From Pseudarcicella sp. (GTDB taxonomy: Bacteria; Bacteroidota; Bacteroidia; Cytophagales; Spirosomataceae), in NCBI GenBank assembly GCA_017988135.1, contig JAGNSI010000005.1:1-37199 (forward strand): a stretch of DNA of 37,199 nucleotides, given 5' to 3'. How positions within the stretch are numbered: position 1 is the first letter of the stretch; the number at the start of each line of letters is the position of its first letter. Below, piece by piece: positions 24,683 to 33,209 of this stretch. Both the position numbers and the translations under genes were made by a program. The notes below the pieces were generated by a model. It ran no database searches. It saw nothing but the letters and a program-made list of their open reading frames with translations, and was not told the origin of the DNA.

Positions 24683-24734
24683 AAGGACAGTTTATTTTTA
24701 AATAAAAACAAACTGCAAAAACTAGTACTGTCTT
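24683..24734 (-). promoter_or_regulatory. Leader RNA element with two mutually exclusive hairpins
   Basis: Local hairpin: CAGTTT-A-TTTTT (24688-24699) pairs with AAAAA-C-AAACTG (24704-24715), 12 bp on the minus strand with the odd pair a G-U, and a 4-nt loop. Competing long-range helix: 24683-24691 pairs with 24727-24734 (ACTGTCTT), 8 bp with one bulge. The two share 24688-24691, so only one can form. It lies in the rplC leader about 180 nt before the start codon. Confidence 0.5.
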
Positions 24735-24882
24735 GTGTAGCTTAATATTTATACTATACGCTGGGCATTCAATCGTATAATCAATATCAGTTCTAACACT
24801 AAATAATCATTAACCTTTTAAATCAAAAAAATATTCATTTCAAACCAACCAGTAGAGTTTTGCCAACCCTTTTCTCAGTGGC

Positions 24883-24902
24883 GTTCAATTTGAAAATTGA
24901 AC
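24883..24902. promoter_or_regulatory. 20-bp palindrome in the rplC leader
   Basis: GTTCAATTT and AAATTGAAC separated by 2 bp, 9-bp perfect arms, centred about 50 bp downstream of the -7 box. As DNA it resembles an operator; as RNA it gives a 7-bp stem with a 6-nt loop. Confidence 0.45.
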
Positions 24903-24941
24903 AAAACTTAGTATTTTTAAGCATTTTCCTAAAACAGAACA

Positions 24942-24973
24942 CAAAGGTACAAAACTTTTTACGAGTGACCAAA
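24942..24973 (-). promoter_or_regulatory. Promoter of the S10-spc-alpha superoperon
   Basis: On the minus strand TTTG (24970-24973), 20 nt, TACCTTTG (24942-24949): an exact Bacteroidetes TTTG-N20-TAnnTTTG promoter. The predicted start near 24935 gives a leader of about 430 nt before rplC. It is the only exact match found upstream of rplC. Confidence 0.75.
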
Positions 24974-25092
24974 TGTTTTCTTTAAAATTATCACAAATTT
25001 ATTCTTATAATCTATTCAATGATAGAAACTTAGGCTACTGAATATTGCTTGCTATTGTTGAATAACTATACAGATGGTTTAGTTTAATTAAG

Positions 25093-25126
25093 ATGGGTTG
25101 TATTTGGTATTTTGTTTGTAATTTTG
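25093..25126 (+). promoter_or_regulatory. Promoter of gpmI
   Basis: TTTG (25093-25096), 22 nt, TAATTTTG (25119-25126). Expected transcription start near 25133, downstream of the TTG at 25112, which rules out that codon and supports the GTG at 25157. Confidence 0.6.
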
Positions 25127-25156
25127 GGCATATTTTTAAAAAACAAATTTCAAAAA

Positions 25157-26686
25157 GTGAACAAGAAAGTTATTTTGATGATTTTGGATGGTTGGGGAAT
25201 TGCAACTAATCCTAAAGTTTCTGCCATAGATGCAGCTAATACGCCTTTTATTGATGGGCTTTATGATAAATATCCTAACTCTAAACTAGAAGCCTCTGGA
25301 CTAGCAGTAGGTTTGCCTGAAGGACAAATGGGTAATTCTGAGGTAGGTCACATGAATTTAGGTGCTGGCAGGGTTGTGTACCAAGATTTGGTTAAAGTAA
25401 ATTTGGCTGTCAAAGACAATACGCTGAAAAACGAACCTGCTTTGGCTGAAGCACTCGATTATGCCAAAAACAATCATAAAAATGTTCATTTTATTGGTTT
25501 GGTTTCTGATGGTGGGGTTCATTCACACATAGAGCACCTCAAGGCTTTGTGCAGCATTGCCAATGAAAAAAATATTCAAAATACCTTTATTCATGCTTTT
25601 ACTGATGGTAGAGATACTGACCCTAAAGGTGGACTGGGCTATTTGACAGATTTACAAAACCATATCGCTGGCACAAATACCAAAATTGCTTCTATCACGG
25701 GAAGGTATTTTGCGATGGATAGAGACAACAGATGGGAAAGGGTAAAGCTAGCCTACGATGCCATGGTAAATGGTGTGGGCGAAAAATATATTCAAGGCAA
25801 TGAGATATTGACAGCCATTCAAAGTGAATATAACAATAATATTACTGACGAATTTATCAAACCTATTATTGTGACTGATAGCGAAAACAAAGCGATTGGA
25901 AAAATAGAAGAGGGCGATGTGGTACTGTGCTTTAATTTCAGAACAGACAGAGGACGTGAAATTACGCAAGCTCTGACCCAGAGCGATTTCCCTGAACAGC
26001 AAATGAAAAAATTGGACTTGCATTATTTGACAATGACAAATTATGACGACAAGTTCAAAAACGTAAATGTGATTTTCGACAAGGACAATCTATCTATGAC
26101 CTTGGGCGAGATGATTGCCAATGCTGGTAAAAAGCAAATAAGAATGGCGGAAACAGAAAAATATCCACACGTTACTTTTTTCTTTTCGGGCGGAAGAGAA
26201 GAACCTTTTGAAGGACAAAGCAATATCTTAAGAAACTCACCGAAAGTGGCAACGTATGACTTGCAACCTGAAATGTCGGCTGTTGAACTAAAAGATGCGT
26301 TGATACCTGAAATCAAAAAAGGTGAAGCCGATTTTGTATGCTTAAATTTTGCCAATACCGATATGGTAGGACATACGGGTGTGTTTTCGGCGGTAATGAA
26401 AGCAGCTGAGACCGTTGATAAATGTGCAGAAGAAATAGTAAAAGTGGGTCTTGAAAATAATTATACATTTATAATAATAGCCGACCATGGCAATGCCGAC
26501 TTTATGATCAATGAAGATGGCACTCCTAATACTGCACATACTACTAGCCTTGTACCTTGTATTTTGGTTGATAACGATTATTCAAAACCAATAAAAAATG
26601 GAAAATTAGGCGACATAGCCCCTACTGTTTTAGAATTGCTTGGCGTAAAACAACCAGAAGAAATGACAGGTGTTAGTTTATTGTAA
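25157..26686 (+). CDS. gpmI: 2,3-bisphosphoglycerate-independent phosphoglycerate mutase
   Basis: The 509-residue Mn-dependent enzyme interconverts 3- and 2-phosphoglycerate in glycolysis. It belongs to the alkaline phosphatase superfamily. D11 in ILDGWG and the catalytic S61 in GNSEVGHMNLGAGR mark the phosphatase half. SDGGVHSHI, FTDGRDTDP and GRYFAMDRDNRWER follow in the transferase half, then NTDMVGHTG and IADHGNAD supply the remaining metal ligands. The frame is open 15 codons further up (TTG at 25112), but that region holds the promoter. The GTG at 25157 gives MNKKVILMILDGWG, the family's usual N-terminus and length. It is monocistronic, closed by the terminator at 26705. Confidence 0.96.
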   Translation: MNKKVILMILDGWGIATNPKVSAIDAANTPFIDGLYDKYPNSKLEASGLAVGLPEGQMGNSEVGHMNLGAGRVVYQDLVKVNLAVKDNTLKNEPALAEALDYAKNNHKNVHFIGLVSDGGVHSHIEHLKALCSIANEKNIQNTFIHAFTDGRDTDPKGGLGYLTDLQNHIAGTNTKIASITGRYFAMDRDNRWERVKLAYDAMVNGVGEKYIQGNEILTAIQSEYNNNITDEFIKPIIVTDSENKAIGKIEEGDVVLCFNFRTDRGREITQALTQSDFPEQQMKKLDLHYLTMTNYDDKFKNVNVIFDKDNLSMTLGEMIANAGKKQIRMAETEKYPHVTFFFSGGREEPFEGQSNILRNSPKVATYDLQPEMSAVELKDALIPEIKKGEADFVCLNFANTDMVGHTGVFSAVMKAAETVDKCAEEIVKVGLENNYTFIIIADHGNADFMINEDGTPNTAHTTSLVPCILVDNDYSKPIKNGKLGDIAPTVLELLGVKQPEEMTGVSLL

Positions 26687-26704
26687 CAAATAAAATAGCC
26701 ATAC

Positions 26705-26742
26705 AAAAAGGGTTAATGAAACAAACATCATTAACCCTTTTT
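26705..26742 (+). terminator. Terminator of gpmI
   Basis: Fifteen-bp perfect stem AAAAAGGGTTAATGA/TCATTAACCCTTTTT (26705-26719 with 26728-26742), 8-nt loop, U-rich tail. The ATG inside it (26716) is not a gene start. Confidence 0.93.
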
Positions 26743-26744
26743 TA

Positions 26745-26776
26745 TTTGATACACAGACAAATAAAGCTTAAATTTG
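26745..26776 (+). promoter_or_regulatory. Promoter of the T9SS propeller protein
   Basis: TTTG (26745-26748), 20 nt, TAAATTTG (26769-26776): an exact consensus match. Expected start near 26783 leaves about 17 nt before the ATG at 26800. The -33 box begins 3 bp after the gpmI terminator stem. Confidence 0.75.
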
Positions 26777-26799
26777 CAAAAAATCATATATTTTTATAC

Positions 26800-29700
26800 A
26801 TGAAAACAAATACGATACAACTAAAAGCATTTAACTCACCTTACAGACATTGTAGAGCAACCATAAGGGGATTAGCGAGCTTATTATTCTTTTTATGGCT
26901 AGGTACTTTACAGACAAATGCCCAAGACTGGAACGCTATAATCAAACGTAGTGCTGGTAATCACGAAAACTCTAGTACCTCTGCAAGATCTGAAGAAGAC
27001 AATTTTGGAAGATCAGTAGCTATCTCTGGGGATATTGCTATTGTAGGGTCATATGGGGAAAATTATGATGCCAATGGAAAAGATTCATTGAAATATGCAG
27101 GTGCAGCGTACATTCTACAACGAGTGGAGGGCAATTGGACTCAAATTAAAATGATAACAGCACCTTATCGTGAAAGGACTGATTTCTTTGGAGTTTCAGT
27201 AGCTATTTCTGGGGATTATGCCATTGTGGGAGCAGATCATGAAGATGAAAATGTGAATGAACAAAATTCACTTAGTAATAGTGGCTCAGCTTATATATAC
27301 TACCGTAACCAAGGCGGAACAGATAACTGGGGACTACAAAAGAAAATCACTGAACCATATAGAAAAGAATATAACAAGTTTGGCTTGAAGGTAGCTATCT
27401 CAGGGAACTATGCTATTGTTGGTGTACATTATGATAAGTACGACACAAATGAGCAAAATGAAAAATATTTGGCAGGTTCTGCCTATATATTCTACCGCAA
27501 TCAAGGTGGAACAGACAAATGGGGAATGCAACAAAAAATTACTGCACCCATTCGTGAGGATGGTGATAATTTTGGCGAATCCGTAGCTATATCTGGAGAT
27601 TATGTCATTGTGGGAGCATATGGTGAAAGCGAAGATTCAAATGAACAAAATACAAAAACTATGGCTGGTTCTGCCTATATATTCTACCGTAACCAAGATG
27701 GGTCAAATAAATGGAAATTGCAACAAAAAATCACTGCACCCTATCGAAGAGATTTCAGCTATTTTGGTATTTCAGTCGCTATTTCAGGCGAACATATCAT
27801 TGTTGGAGCATCTGGAGAAGAAAAAGGTGCCTATATTTTTTACCGCAACCAAGGTGGGGCAGACAAATGGGGAATACAAAAAACAATTAGTGTTTATTAT
27901 AGAGAATCAACTGACTCTTTTGCACAGTCAGTTGATATTTCTGGAGATTATGCCATCGTAGGAGCCCCAAATGAAGATGAAGACGCAAATGAAAAGAATT
28001 ATATAAAAAATGCAGGCTCTGCCTATATATACTACCGCAACCAAGGGGGAACAAACAATTGGGATTTTCAAAAAAAAATCACAGCTCCAAAACGTTCCAT
28101 AGATGACATATTCGGCTTATCTGTTGCTATTTCAGGAGATTATGCCATAATAGGAGCCTTAAATGAAAATGAAGATGCAGATGAACTAAATGAAATAGAA
28201 AATGCAGGATCGGTATATTTTATGGAACGAAAAGGAATAAATATAATTAGAGAACCTGTGCAATACCGTAGCAATGCAAAGAGTCTATCTTTCTCTTCAG
28301 CTTCTGGATGGCAAAGCTCACCTAACGGAATTGATTGGAGCAATGCAACATTCCCTCCTTATGGTAATGAGTGTACTCTAGCTATTACAATACGCAATGG
28401 GCACAATGCTACAATAAGCTCTAACATAAAACTTGATCAACTCACTATTGAGAATGAAGGCAACATTACTATTGATGCTAATAAAACGCTCACTATAACT
28501 AATGATGCTGGAATAGATCTAGACATACAGGGCACAGGAAGTATTGTAGGAGCTGGAAATTTCACACTCTTAAGAGAAGCAACTTTCCGAAATTCTAATA
28601 CAAATGGCTTTAATGCTATAAATATAAAAGGGATAAAAACATTTGGTTCTTCTACAAACTATGAATTCAATGGTACTACTCTTCAAACTGTCAACAACCC
28701 GAAAGGCATATTTGCCCAAAACTTCACCATCAACAATGCTTTTGGAGCTAAATTAAGTAATGACATCGTTATTAAAGGCACACTTGCTACGAATTTAGGA
28801 GATTTAGATTTAAATGGTCATAATGTAGAGCTATATCATCAAGGGGGATTTTTGTCTGAAAATTTAGCTTTAAATCATATTGTAACAGATAACACAGCAA
28901 CAGACGAAAACAATCAAGGTGGAAGTATTATTTTATCAGCATATGTTTATAACATAGGCCAAAACATCAAAGGTACAGGGCTTTGGCTTCAAAGAAATGA
29001 TAAATTTGAAAAATCTATTGATATAGATATAATCAGAAAGCACTATAAGGTTGACTCAAAAACTTTTAAGCGTGTTTATAAAATATCTAATTATCCTTCA
29101 GATTCCACGGAAAATAAAAATATAACTATGCGCATCTACTATCCTGCTGAGGAAACCGCAGGTTCAACAAGTGGTTTTCGAATATTTCGTATGGAATCTG
29201 CTGTAGCTGGTTGGAAAAACGCTTCCAATATTGCTGCTGGATTTACTGATGGTACAAATGGGGCAGGTTATGTTGAAGCAACAAATATCAATATGTATTC
29301 TACTTGGACGGTTGGCCCAAAAAATATTAATTTGTCTACCACATTGCATTACCGTAGCAATGAAAGAAATGTATCTTTTTCTTCTGCAGTAGGCTGGCAA
29401 AGTTCAAATGACAATATCAATTGGAGTAATGCGACTCTACCTCCAGATGGCAATCAAAGTAAGCCTGTTATTACTATTCGCAACAACAATACCGCTTCCT
29501 TGAACTCTAACATTACACTTGAACAAATCAAAATAGAAAGTGGAGGTAGAATCACTATTGATGCCGGCAAAACGCTCACAATATCCAATGGTACAGACAT
29601 AGACCTTGACATACAAGGTACAGGAAGCATTACAGGAAATGGAAATCTCACACTCTTAAAAGGAGCTACTTTCCGTACTTCTCATACAAATGGTTTTAAT

Positions 29701-30687
29701 GCTATCAATGTAAAAGGTACAAAAACCTTTGAAACTGGAGCAAGCTATGAATTCAATGGCACTACATTACAAACTATCAATAACCCTGCAGGTATTTCTG
29801 CTAATAACTTCACCATTAACAATGCTTTAAGTGCAACGCTAAGTAATAACATAAGGATAAGTGGCACGCTTGCTACGAAATTAGGCGATTTAGATTTAAA
29901 TGGAAATAATATATACTTAGATGGAATAATGTCTGAAAATTTAGCTTCAAACCATATCGTAACTGACTACTCAGCCACAGGAGAAAAAAATCAAGGTGGA
30001 AGCATTATATTTTCTATTACAATTAGTCCATTTGGTTCTGACATCAAAGGTACAGGACTTTGGCTACTACAATATGAAGGAAATAATATTATCCTTAATG
30101 TAATACGTAAACACTATAAGGCAGGCAACAATGCTATTAAACGTGTTTATCAAATCGCTGGAAATTCTGCAGGTACGAATACAACTATGCGTATTTACTA
30201 TCCTACTGAAGAAATCGTAAGCATACAAGGTACCATTGGCTTGTTTCGATTGGATACTTCAAAAACTGGCTGGAAAAATGCTTTTGATATTGATGCTGGA
30301 TTTACAAATGGCATAAATGGAACAAATTATGTAGAAGCCAAAGACATTAATGATTTATCTCAATTATGGACAGTTGGTCCAAAAAATGCTAATTTATCAA
30401 CTATAACCAGTTTGGAATTGAGTGGTAAAAAATCGGAAGGAAAGGTGGCAATTTATCCCAACCCTGTAAAAGACGTGCTTACCATATCACTAGAGGGCAA
30501 TACTCAAAAAGAAATAGCTGTTACTTTGTTTGATGATCAAGGAAAATATTACTTACAACGTAACGTGGCCTTAAAGGCAGGAAAAGCCCTACTCAACCTG
30601 AAAAACATTCAAAAAAGTGGCTTGTATTTCTTGCGTATGCAAATAGGTAAAGATTGGGTTATGGAAAAAGTATTTATTGAGAGGTAA
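26800..30687 (+). CDS. T9SS-exported protein: seven FG-GAP-like repeats, duplicated beta-rich units, type A sorting domain
   Basis: Read from the ATG at 26800 (an in-frame ATG 84 bp up lies in the gpmI terminator), the product has 1295 residues. A long basic signal peptide (hydrophobic core GLASLLFFLWLGTLQTNA) is followed by seven repeats of about 61-64 residues (26998-28237) sharing DxFGxSVAISGDYAIVGA and AGSAYIFYRNQGG. Seven such units suit a seven-bladed propeller; repeat 5 lacks about 12 residues. Two related units of about 360 residues follow (28261 and 29347 onward, about 1086 bp apart), with ITIDAGKTLTISNGT and a beta-helix look. The end (VAIYPNPVKDVLTISL to VMEKVFIER) is a T9SS type A domain. 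It is secreted or surface-attached; binding or adhesion is inferred, and no catalytic motif was seen. Confidence 0.88.
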   Translation: MKTNTIQLKAFNSPYRHCRATIRGLASLLFFLWLGTLQTNAQDWNAIIKRSAGNHENSSTSARSEEDNFGRSVAISGDIAIVGSYGENYDANGKDSLKYAGAAYILQRVEGNWTQIKMITAPYRERTDFFGVSVAISGDYAIVGADHEDENVNEQNSLSNSGSAYIYYRNQGGTDNWGLQKKITEPYRKEYNKFGLKVAISGNYAIVGVHYDKYDTNEQNEKYLAGSAYIFYRNQGGTDKWGMQQKITAPIREDGDNFGESVAISGDYVIVGAYGESEDSNEQNTKTMAGSAYIFYRNQDGSNKWKLQQKITAPYRRDFSYFGISVAISGEHIIVGASGEEKGAYIFYRNQGGADKWGIQKTISVYYRESTDSFAQSVDISGDYAIVGAPNEDEDANEKNYIKNAGSAYIYYRNQGGTNNWDFQKKITAPKRSIDDIFGLSVAISGDYAIIGALNENEDADELNEIENAGSVYFMERKGINIIREPVQYRSNAKSLSFSSASGWQSSPNGIDWSNATFPPYGNECTLAITIRNGHNATISSNIKLDQLTIENEGNITIDANKTLTITNDAGIDLDIQGTGSIVGAGNFTLLREATFRNSNTNGFNAINIKGIKTFGSSTNYEFNGTTLQTVNNPKGIFAQNFTINNAFGAKLSNDIVIKGTLATNLGDLDLNGHNVELYHQGGFLSENLALNHIVTDNTATDENNQGGSIILSAYVYNIGQNIKGTGLWLQRNDKFEKSIDIDIIRKHYKVDSKTFKRVYKISNYPSDSTENKNITMRIYYPAEETAGSTSGFRIFRMESAVAGWKNASNIAAGFTDGTNGAGYVEATNINMYSTWTVGPKNINLSTTLHYRSNERNVSFSSAVGWQSSNDNINWSNATLPPDGNQSKPVITIRNNNTASLNSNITLEQIKIESGGRITIDAGKTLTISNGTDIDLDIQGTGSITGNGNLTLLKGATFRTSHTNGFNAINVKGTKTFETGASYEFNGTTLQTINNPAGISANNFTINNALSATLSNNIRISGTLATKLGDLDLNGNNIYLDGIMSENLASNHIVTDYSATGEKNQGGSIIFSITISPFGSDIKGTGLWLLQYEGNNIILNVIRKHYKAGNNAIKRVYQIAGNSAGTNTTMRIYYPTEEIVSIQGTIGLFRLDTSKTGWKNAFDIDAGFTNGINGTNYVEAKDINDLSQLWTVGPKNANLSTITSLELSGKKSEGKVAIYPNPVKDVLTISLEGNTQKEIAVTLFDDQGKYYLQRNVALKAGKALLNLKNIQKSGLYFLRMQIGKDWVMEKVFIER
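28261..30393 (+). repeat. Internal tandem duplication of about 1.08 kb in the T9SS protein gene
   Basis: Two units begin with matching YRSN sequence at 28261 and 29347. Both pass through VSFSSAxGWQSS-type, TLTITN/TLTISN, TLQTxNNP, LATxLGDLDLNG and IRKHYK segments before WTVGPKN. They are similar but clearly diverged in sequence and gaps, so the duplication is old. Confidence 0.8.
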
Positions 30688-30706
30688 ATTTTTCAAGATT
30701 TTCAAT

Positions 30707-30740
30707 AATAGGCTATCGATTTCGGTAGCCTATTTTTTTG
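30707..30740 (+). terminator. Terminator of the T9SS propeller protein gene
   Basis: Nine-bp perfect stem AATAGGCTA/TAGCCTATT (30707-30715 with 30726-30734), 10-nt loop, then a T-run. Confidence 0.88.
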
Positions 30741-30840
30741 TTTGGTAGTATAATACTGCAATTGTTTTGAAGTATTGTTTCTTTTTTATTTTAAACAAAA
30801 AAATAATTGTCATGTTTTGTTTAGAGAAACAAAAAAACGG

Positions 30841-32385
30841 ATGGCAAAAGAAAAAAAACTAAGGTTGATTTTGGGCGACCAATTGAATATACAGCATAGC
30901 TGGTTTGCGGAATCAAACAATGATGTATATTATGTATTGATGGAAATAAAAAGTGAAACAGATTATGTTTGTCATCATATTCAAAAGGTTTTGGGTATTT
31001 TTTCGGCGATGAGGGATTTTGCCGAAAAATTATCACAAATGGGACACTCAATAATTTATATCAAAATAAATGACACCGACAACCTGCATAGCTTCGATGA
31101 AAATTGCAAATTTTTAATAGAGAAACACTTGTTTACTCATTTTGAATATTTGATTCCCGATGAATATAGGGTGGATCTGTGTTTGAAAAAATTCGCTGAA
31201 CAACTCAACATCCCAAACGCTGCTTTCGATACTGAACATTTTTATACCAATAGAAACGAAATTGCCGATTTATTTAAAAACAAAAAGGTTTTTTTGATGG
31301 AAACTTTCTACAGATATATTCGGAAAAAACATGGCATTTTGATGGCGGATAGCGAAAAGCCAATGATGGAAAAATGGAATTTCGACCACGACAATAGAGA
31401 AAAATTACCTAAAAAACACTTCCCTCCTATTCCATTGGTGTTTTCGAATGACTTGAGTTCACTGCACGAAGAGATAAAAGCGGCAGGAATAAAAACAATT
31501 GGTTGGGTGAATTCAAAAGAATTTATTTGGCCTATCAATAGAAAACAATCGCTCGAACTACTTGATTTTTTTGTTGAAAATTGCTTGCCACTATTTGGCA
31601 CATTTCAAGACGCTATGGCCGTAAACGAATGGTCTATTTATCATTCAAGGCTGTCGTTTGCGATGAATATAAAATTGATATCGCCCAAAGAAGTAATATC
31701 AAAAGCTATTGAAATGTATGATGTTTCGGAAAACAAAATAGCATTCCATCAATTAGAAGGTTTTGTAAGGCAAATTGTAGGTTGGCGTGAATACATGAGA
31801 GGTATTTATTGGGCAAAAATGCCTGAGTTTGCTACATTGAATTATTTCGAAAATACGAAAAATCTACCTTCATGGTTTTGGACAGGAAAAACCAACATGA
31901 ATTGCCTTAAAAACAGCATTGAACAGTCATTAAACTATGCATATGCTCATCATATTCAAAGGCTAATGCTTACTGGAAACTTTGCTTTGTTGGCAGGAAT
32001 TTCTCCAGACGAAGTAGACAATTGGTACTTGGGAATATACATTGATGCTTTTGAGTGGGTAGAAATTACCAATACCCGTGGCATGAGCCAATATGCCGAT
32101 GGTGGTATTGTAGGCAGTAAACCTTATGTAAGCTCGGCTGCATATATTCATAAAATGAGTAACTATTGTGGTGATTGTTTTTATGATAAATCCATAAAAA
32201 CGGGAGATAAAGCTTGTCCGTTTAACAGTTTGTATTGGAACTTTTATCATCAAAACGAAGCCAAGCTAAAATCTAATCCAAGAATAGGTATGGCATATCA
32301 AACTTGGAAGAAAATGGATAATTTGAAAAAAGATGAATTGATTTTGCAAGCGGAAACTTACCTGAAAAATATTGAAAGTTTGTAG
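30841..32385 (+). CDS. Fe-S bacterial (6-4) photolyase / cryptochrome (PhrB/CryB family)
   Basis: The 514-residue flavoprotein starts at the ATG at 30841 (MAKEKKLRLILGDQLN); upstream codons are poor. The N-terminal LILGDQLN Rossmann domain is DPRP-like, and the C-terminal FAD domain has AMAVNEWSIYHSRLSFAMNI, VGWREYMRGIYW and TNTRGMSQYADGG. Cys355, Cys443, Cys446 and Cys459 have the same spacing (88, 3, 13) as the four [4Fe-4S] ligands recalled for Agrobacterium PhrB. His370 and His371 in YAHHIQRLM match the active-site pair. The protein probably repairs UV (6-4) photoproducts in DNA using light, although cryptochrome signalling is an alternative. The patatin-like gene follows on the same strand after 55 bp. 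Confidence 0.92.
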   Translation: MAKEKKLRLILGDQLNIQHSWFAESNNDVYYVLMEIKSETDYVCHHIQKVLGIFSAMRDFAEKLSQMGHSIIYIKINDTDNLHSFDENCKFLIEKHLFTHFEYLIPDEYRVDLCLKKFAEQLNIPNAAFDTEHFYTNRNEIADLFKNKKVFLMETFYRYIRKKHGILMADSEKPMMEKWNFDHDNREKLPKKHFPPIPLVFSNDLSSLHEEIKAAGIKTIGWVNSKEFIWPINRKQSLELLDFFVENCLPLFGTFQDAMAVNEWSIYHSRLSFAMNIKLISPKEVISKAIEMYDVSENKIAFHQLEGFVRQIVGWREYMRGIYWAKMPEFATLNYFENTKNLPSWFWTGKTNMNCLKNSIEQSLNYAYAHHIQRLMLTGNFALLAGISPDEVDNWYLGIYIDAFEWVEITNTRGMSQYADGGIVGSKPYVSSAAYIHKMSNYCGDCFYDKSIKTGDKACPFNSLYWNFYHQNEAKLKSNPRIGMAYQTWKKMDNLKKDELILQAETYLKNIESL

Positions 32386-32440
32386 TTATTTTTTTGCAAA
32401 AATAGTACCTTAAACTTTTAAGTTTTTTAAAATAAATGAA

Positions 32441-33199
32441 ATGACAATAGGTTTGGTTTTGTCTGGAGGTGGTGCCAGAGGAATTGCACATTTGGGCGTA
32501 CTAAAAGCAATTCAAGAAAAAGGCATTAAAATAGATGGAATCTCTGGCTGTAGTGCTGGATCTATAGCTGGGGCAATGTTTGCAGCGGGATATTCGCCAG
32601 AGCATATTCTCGAAATTGTGGTTTCGGCTAATACCCTAAAAGCCATGAGACCTTCTTGGAACAGAAGCGGTTTGTTGAAAATGAAAAAACTGGAGGAAGA
32701 ATATTTAAAGTATATTCCACACAATGATTTTGAGAAATTGCAAATCCCTTTAACAGTGAATGCTACAGACATTGAAGCGGGTGAAATTATATATTTTTCG
32801 AAAGGTGAAATCATAAAACCCGTAATGGCGTCATGTTGTATTCCTGGTTTGTTTGAACCTATTGTTTATCAGAAAAAAACTTTTGTTGATGGTGGAGTTT
32901 TAAACAATATGCCGGTAAGCCCTCTATTGGGAAAATATGATTTTATTATTGGTAGCCATTGTAATCCTTTTGGGTATCAAAAAAAAACAAAATCTATTAC
33001 GTCTATTTTTCAAAAATCTCTTTTTTTAGCCATCAACAACAATTCAAAAAATAGCCTAGAGCAATGTAACTTATTGATAGAACCTCCAGAACTGACTAAA
33101 TACGATCCTTTTGATATTAGAAAATCAAAAATCATATTTGAAATTGGTTATAAATTTGGATTGGCAAAATTGAACTCTCAAAAGTTGTTGAAACTTTGA
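32441..33199 (+). CDS. Patatin-like phospholipase family protein
   Basis: The 252-residue protein is a minimal patatin/RssA-type lipid acyl hydrolase. The oxyanion loop is SGGGARG (residues 8-14). The nucleophile is S38 in GCSAG, and the dyad Asp is D150 in FVDGGVLNN (DGG form). All catalytic residues are present, so it is probably active on membrane phospholipid or other acyl esters. It lacks a signal peptide and is expected in the cytoplasm. A basic C-terminal helix ends the protein. It follows the photolyase gene by 55 bp and may share its transcript. A 49-bp tandem repeat starts 11 bp after its stop. Confidence 0.93.
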   Translation: MTIGLVLSGGGARGIAHLGVLKAIQEKGIKIDGISGCSAGSIAGAMFAAGYSPEHILEIVVSANTLKAMRPSWNRSGLLKMKKLEEEYLKYIPHNDFEKLQIPLTVNATDIEAGEIIYFSKGEIIKPVMASCCIPGLFEPIVYQKKTFVDGGVLNNMPVSPLLGKYDFIIGSHCNPFGYQKKTKSITSIFQKSLFLAINNNSKNSLEQCNLLIEPPELTKYDPFDIRKSKIIFEIGYKFGLAKLNSQKLLKL

Positions 33200-33209
33200 T
33201 CTAGCAAAA

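Larger units (their letters stand above)
24505..25156. other. Control region between rplC (minus) and gpmI (plus)
   Basis: About 650 bp with no gene. It holds the rplC promoter and leader of about 430 nt on the minus strand, with inverted repeats, and the gpmI promoter on the plus strand. An unresolved structured piece at 24553-24590 (imperfect stem around GCGTATATGC) lies about 50 nt before rplC. No rpsJ ORF, tRNA or open frame of note is present. Confidence 0.7.

Noticed and set aside
26716-26799. Upstream ATG extension of the T9SS propeller protein
   Set aside because: The 28 extra residues are coded by the gpmI terminator and by the gene's own promoter; the ATG at 26800 gives a proper signal peptide.
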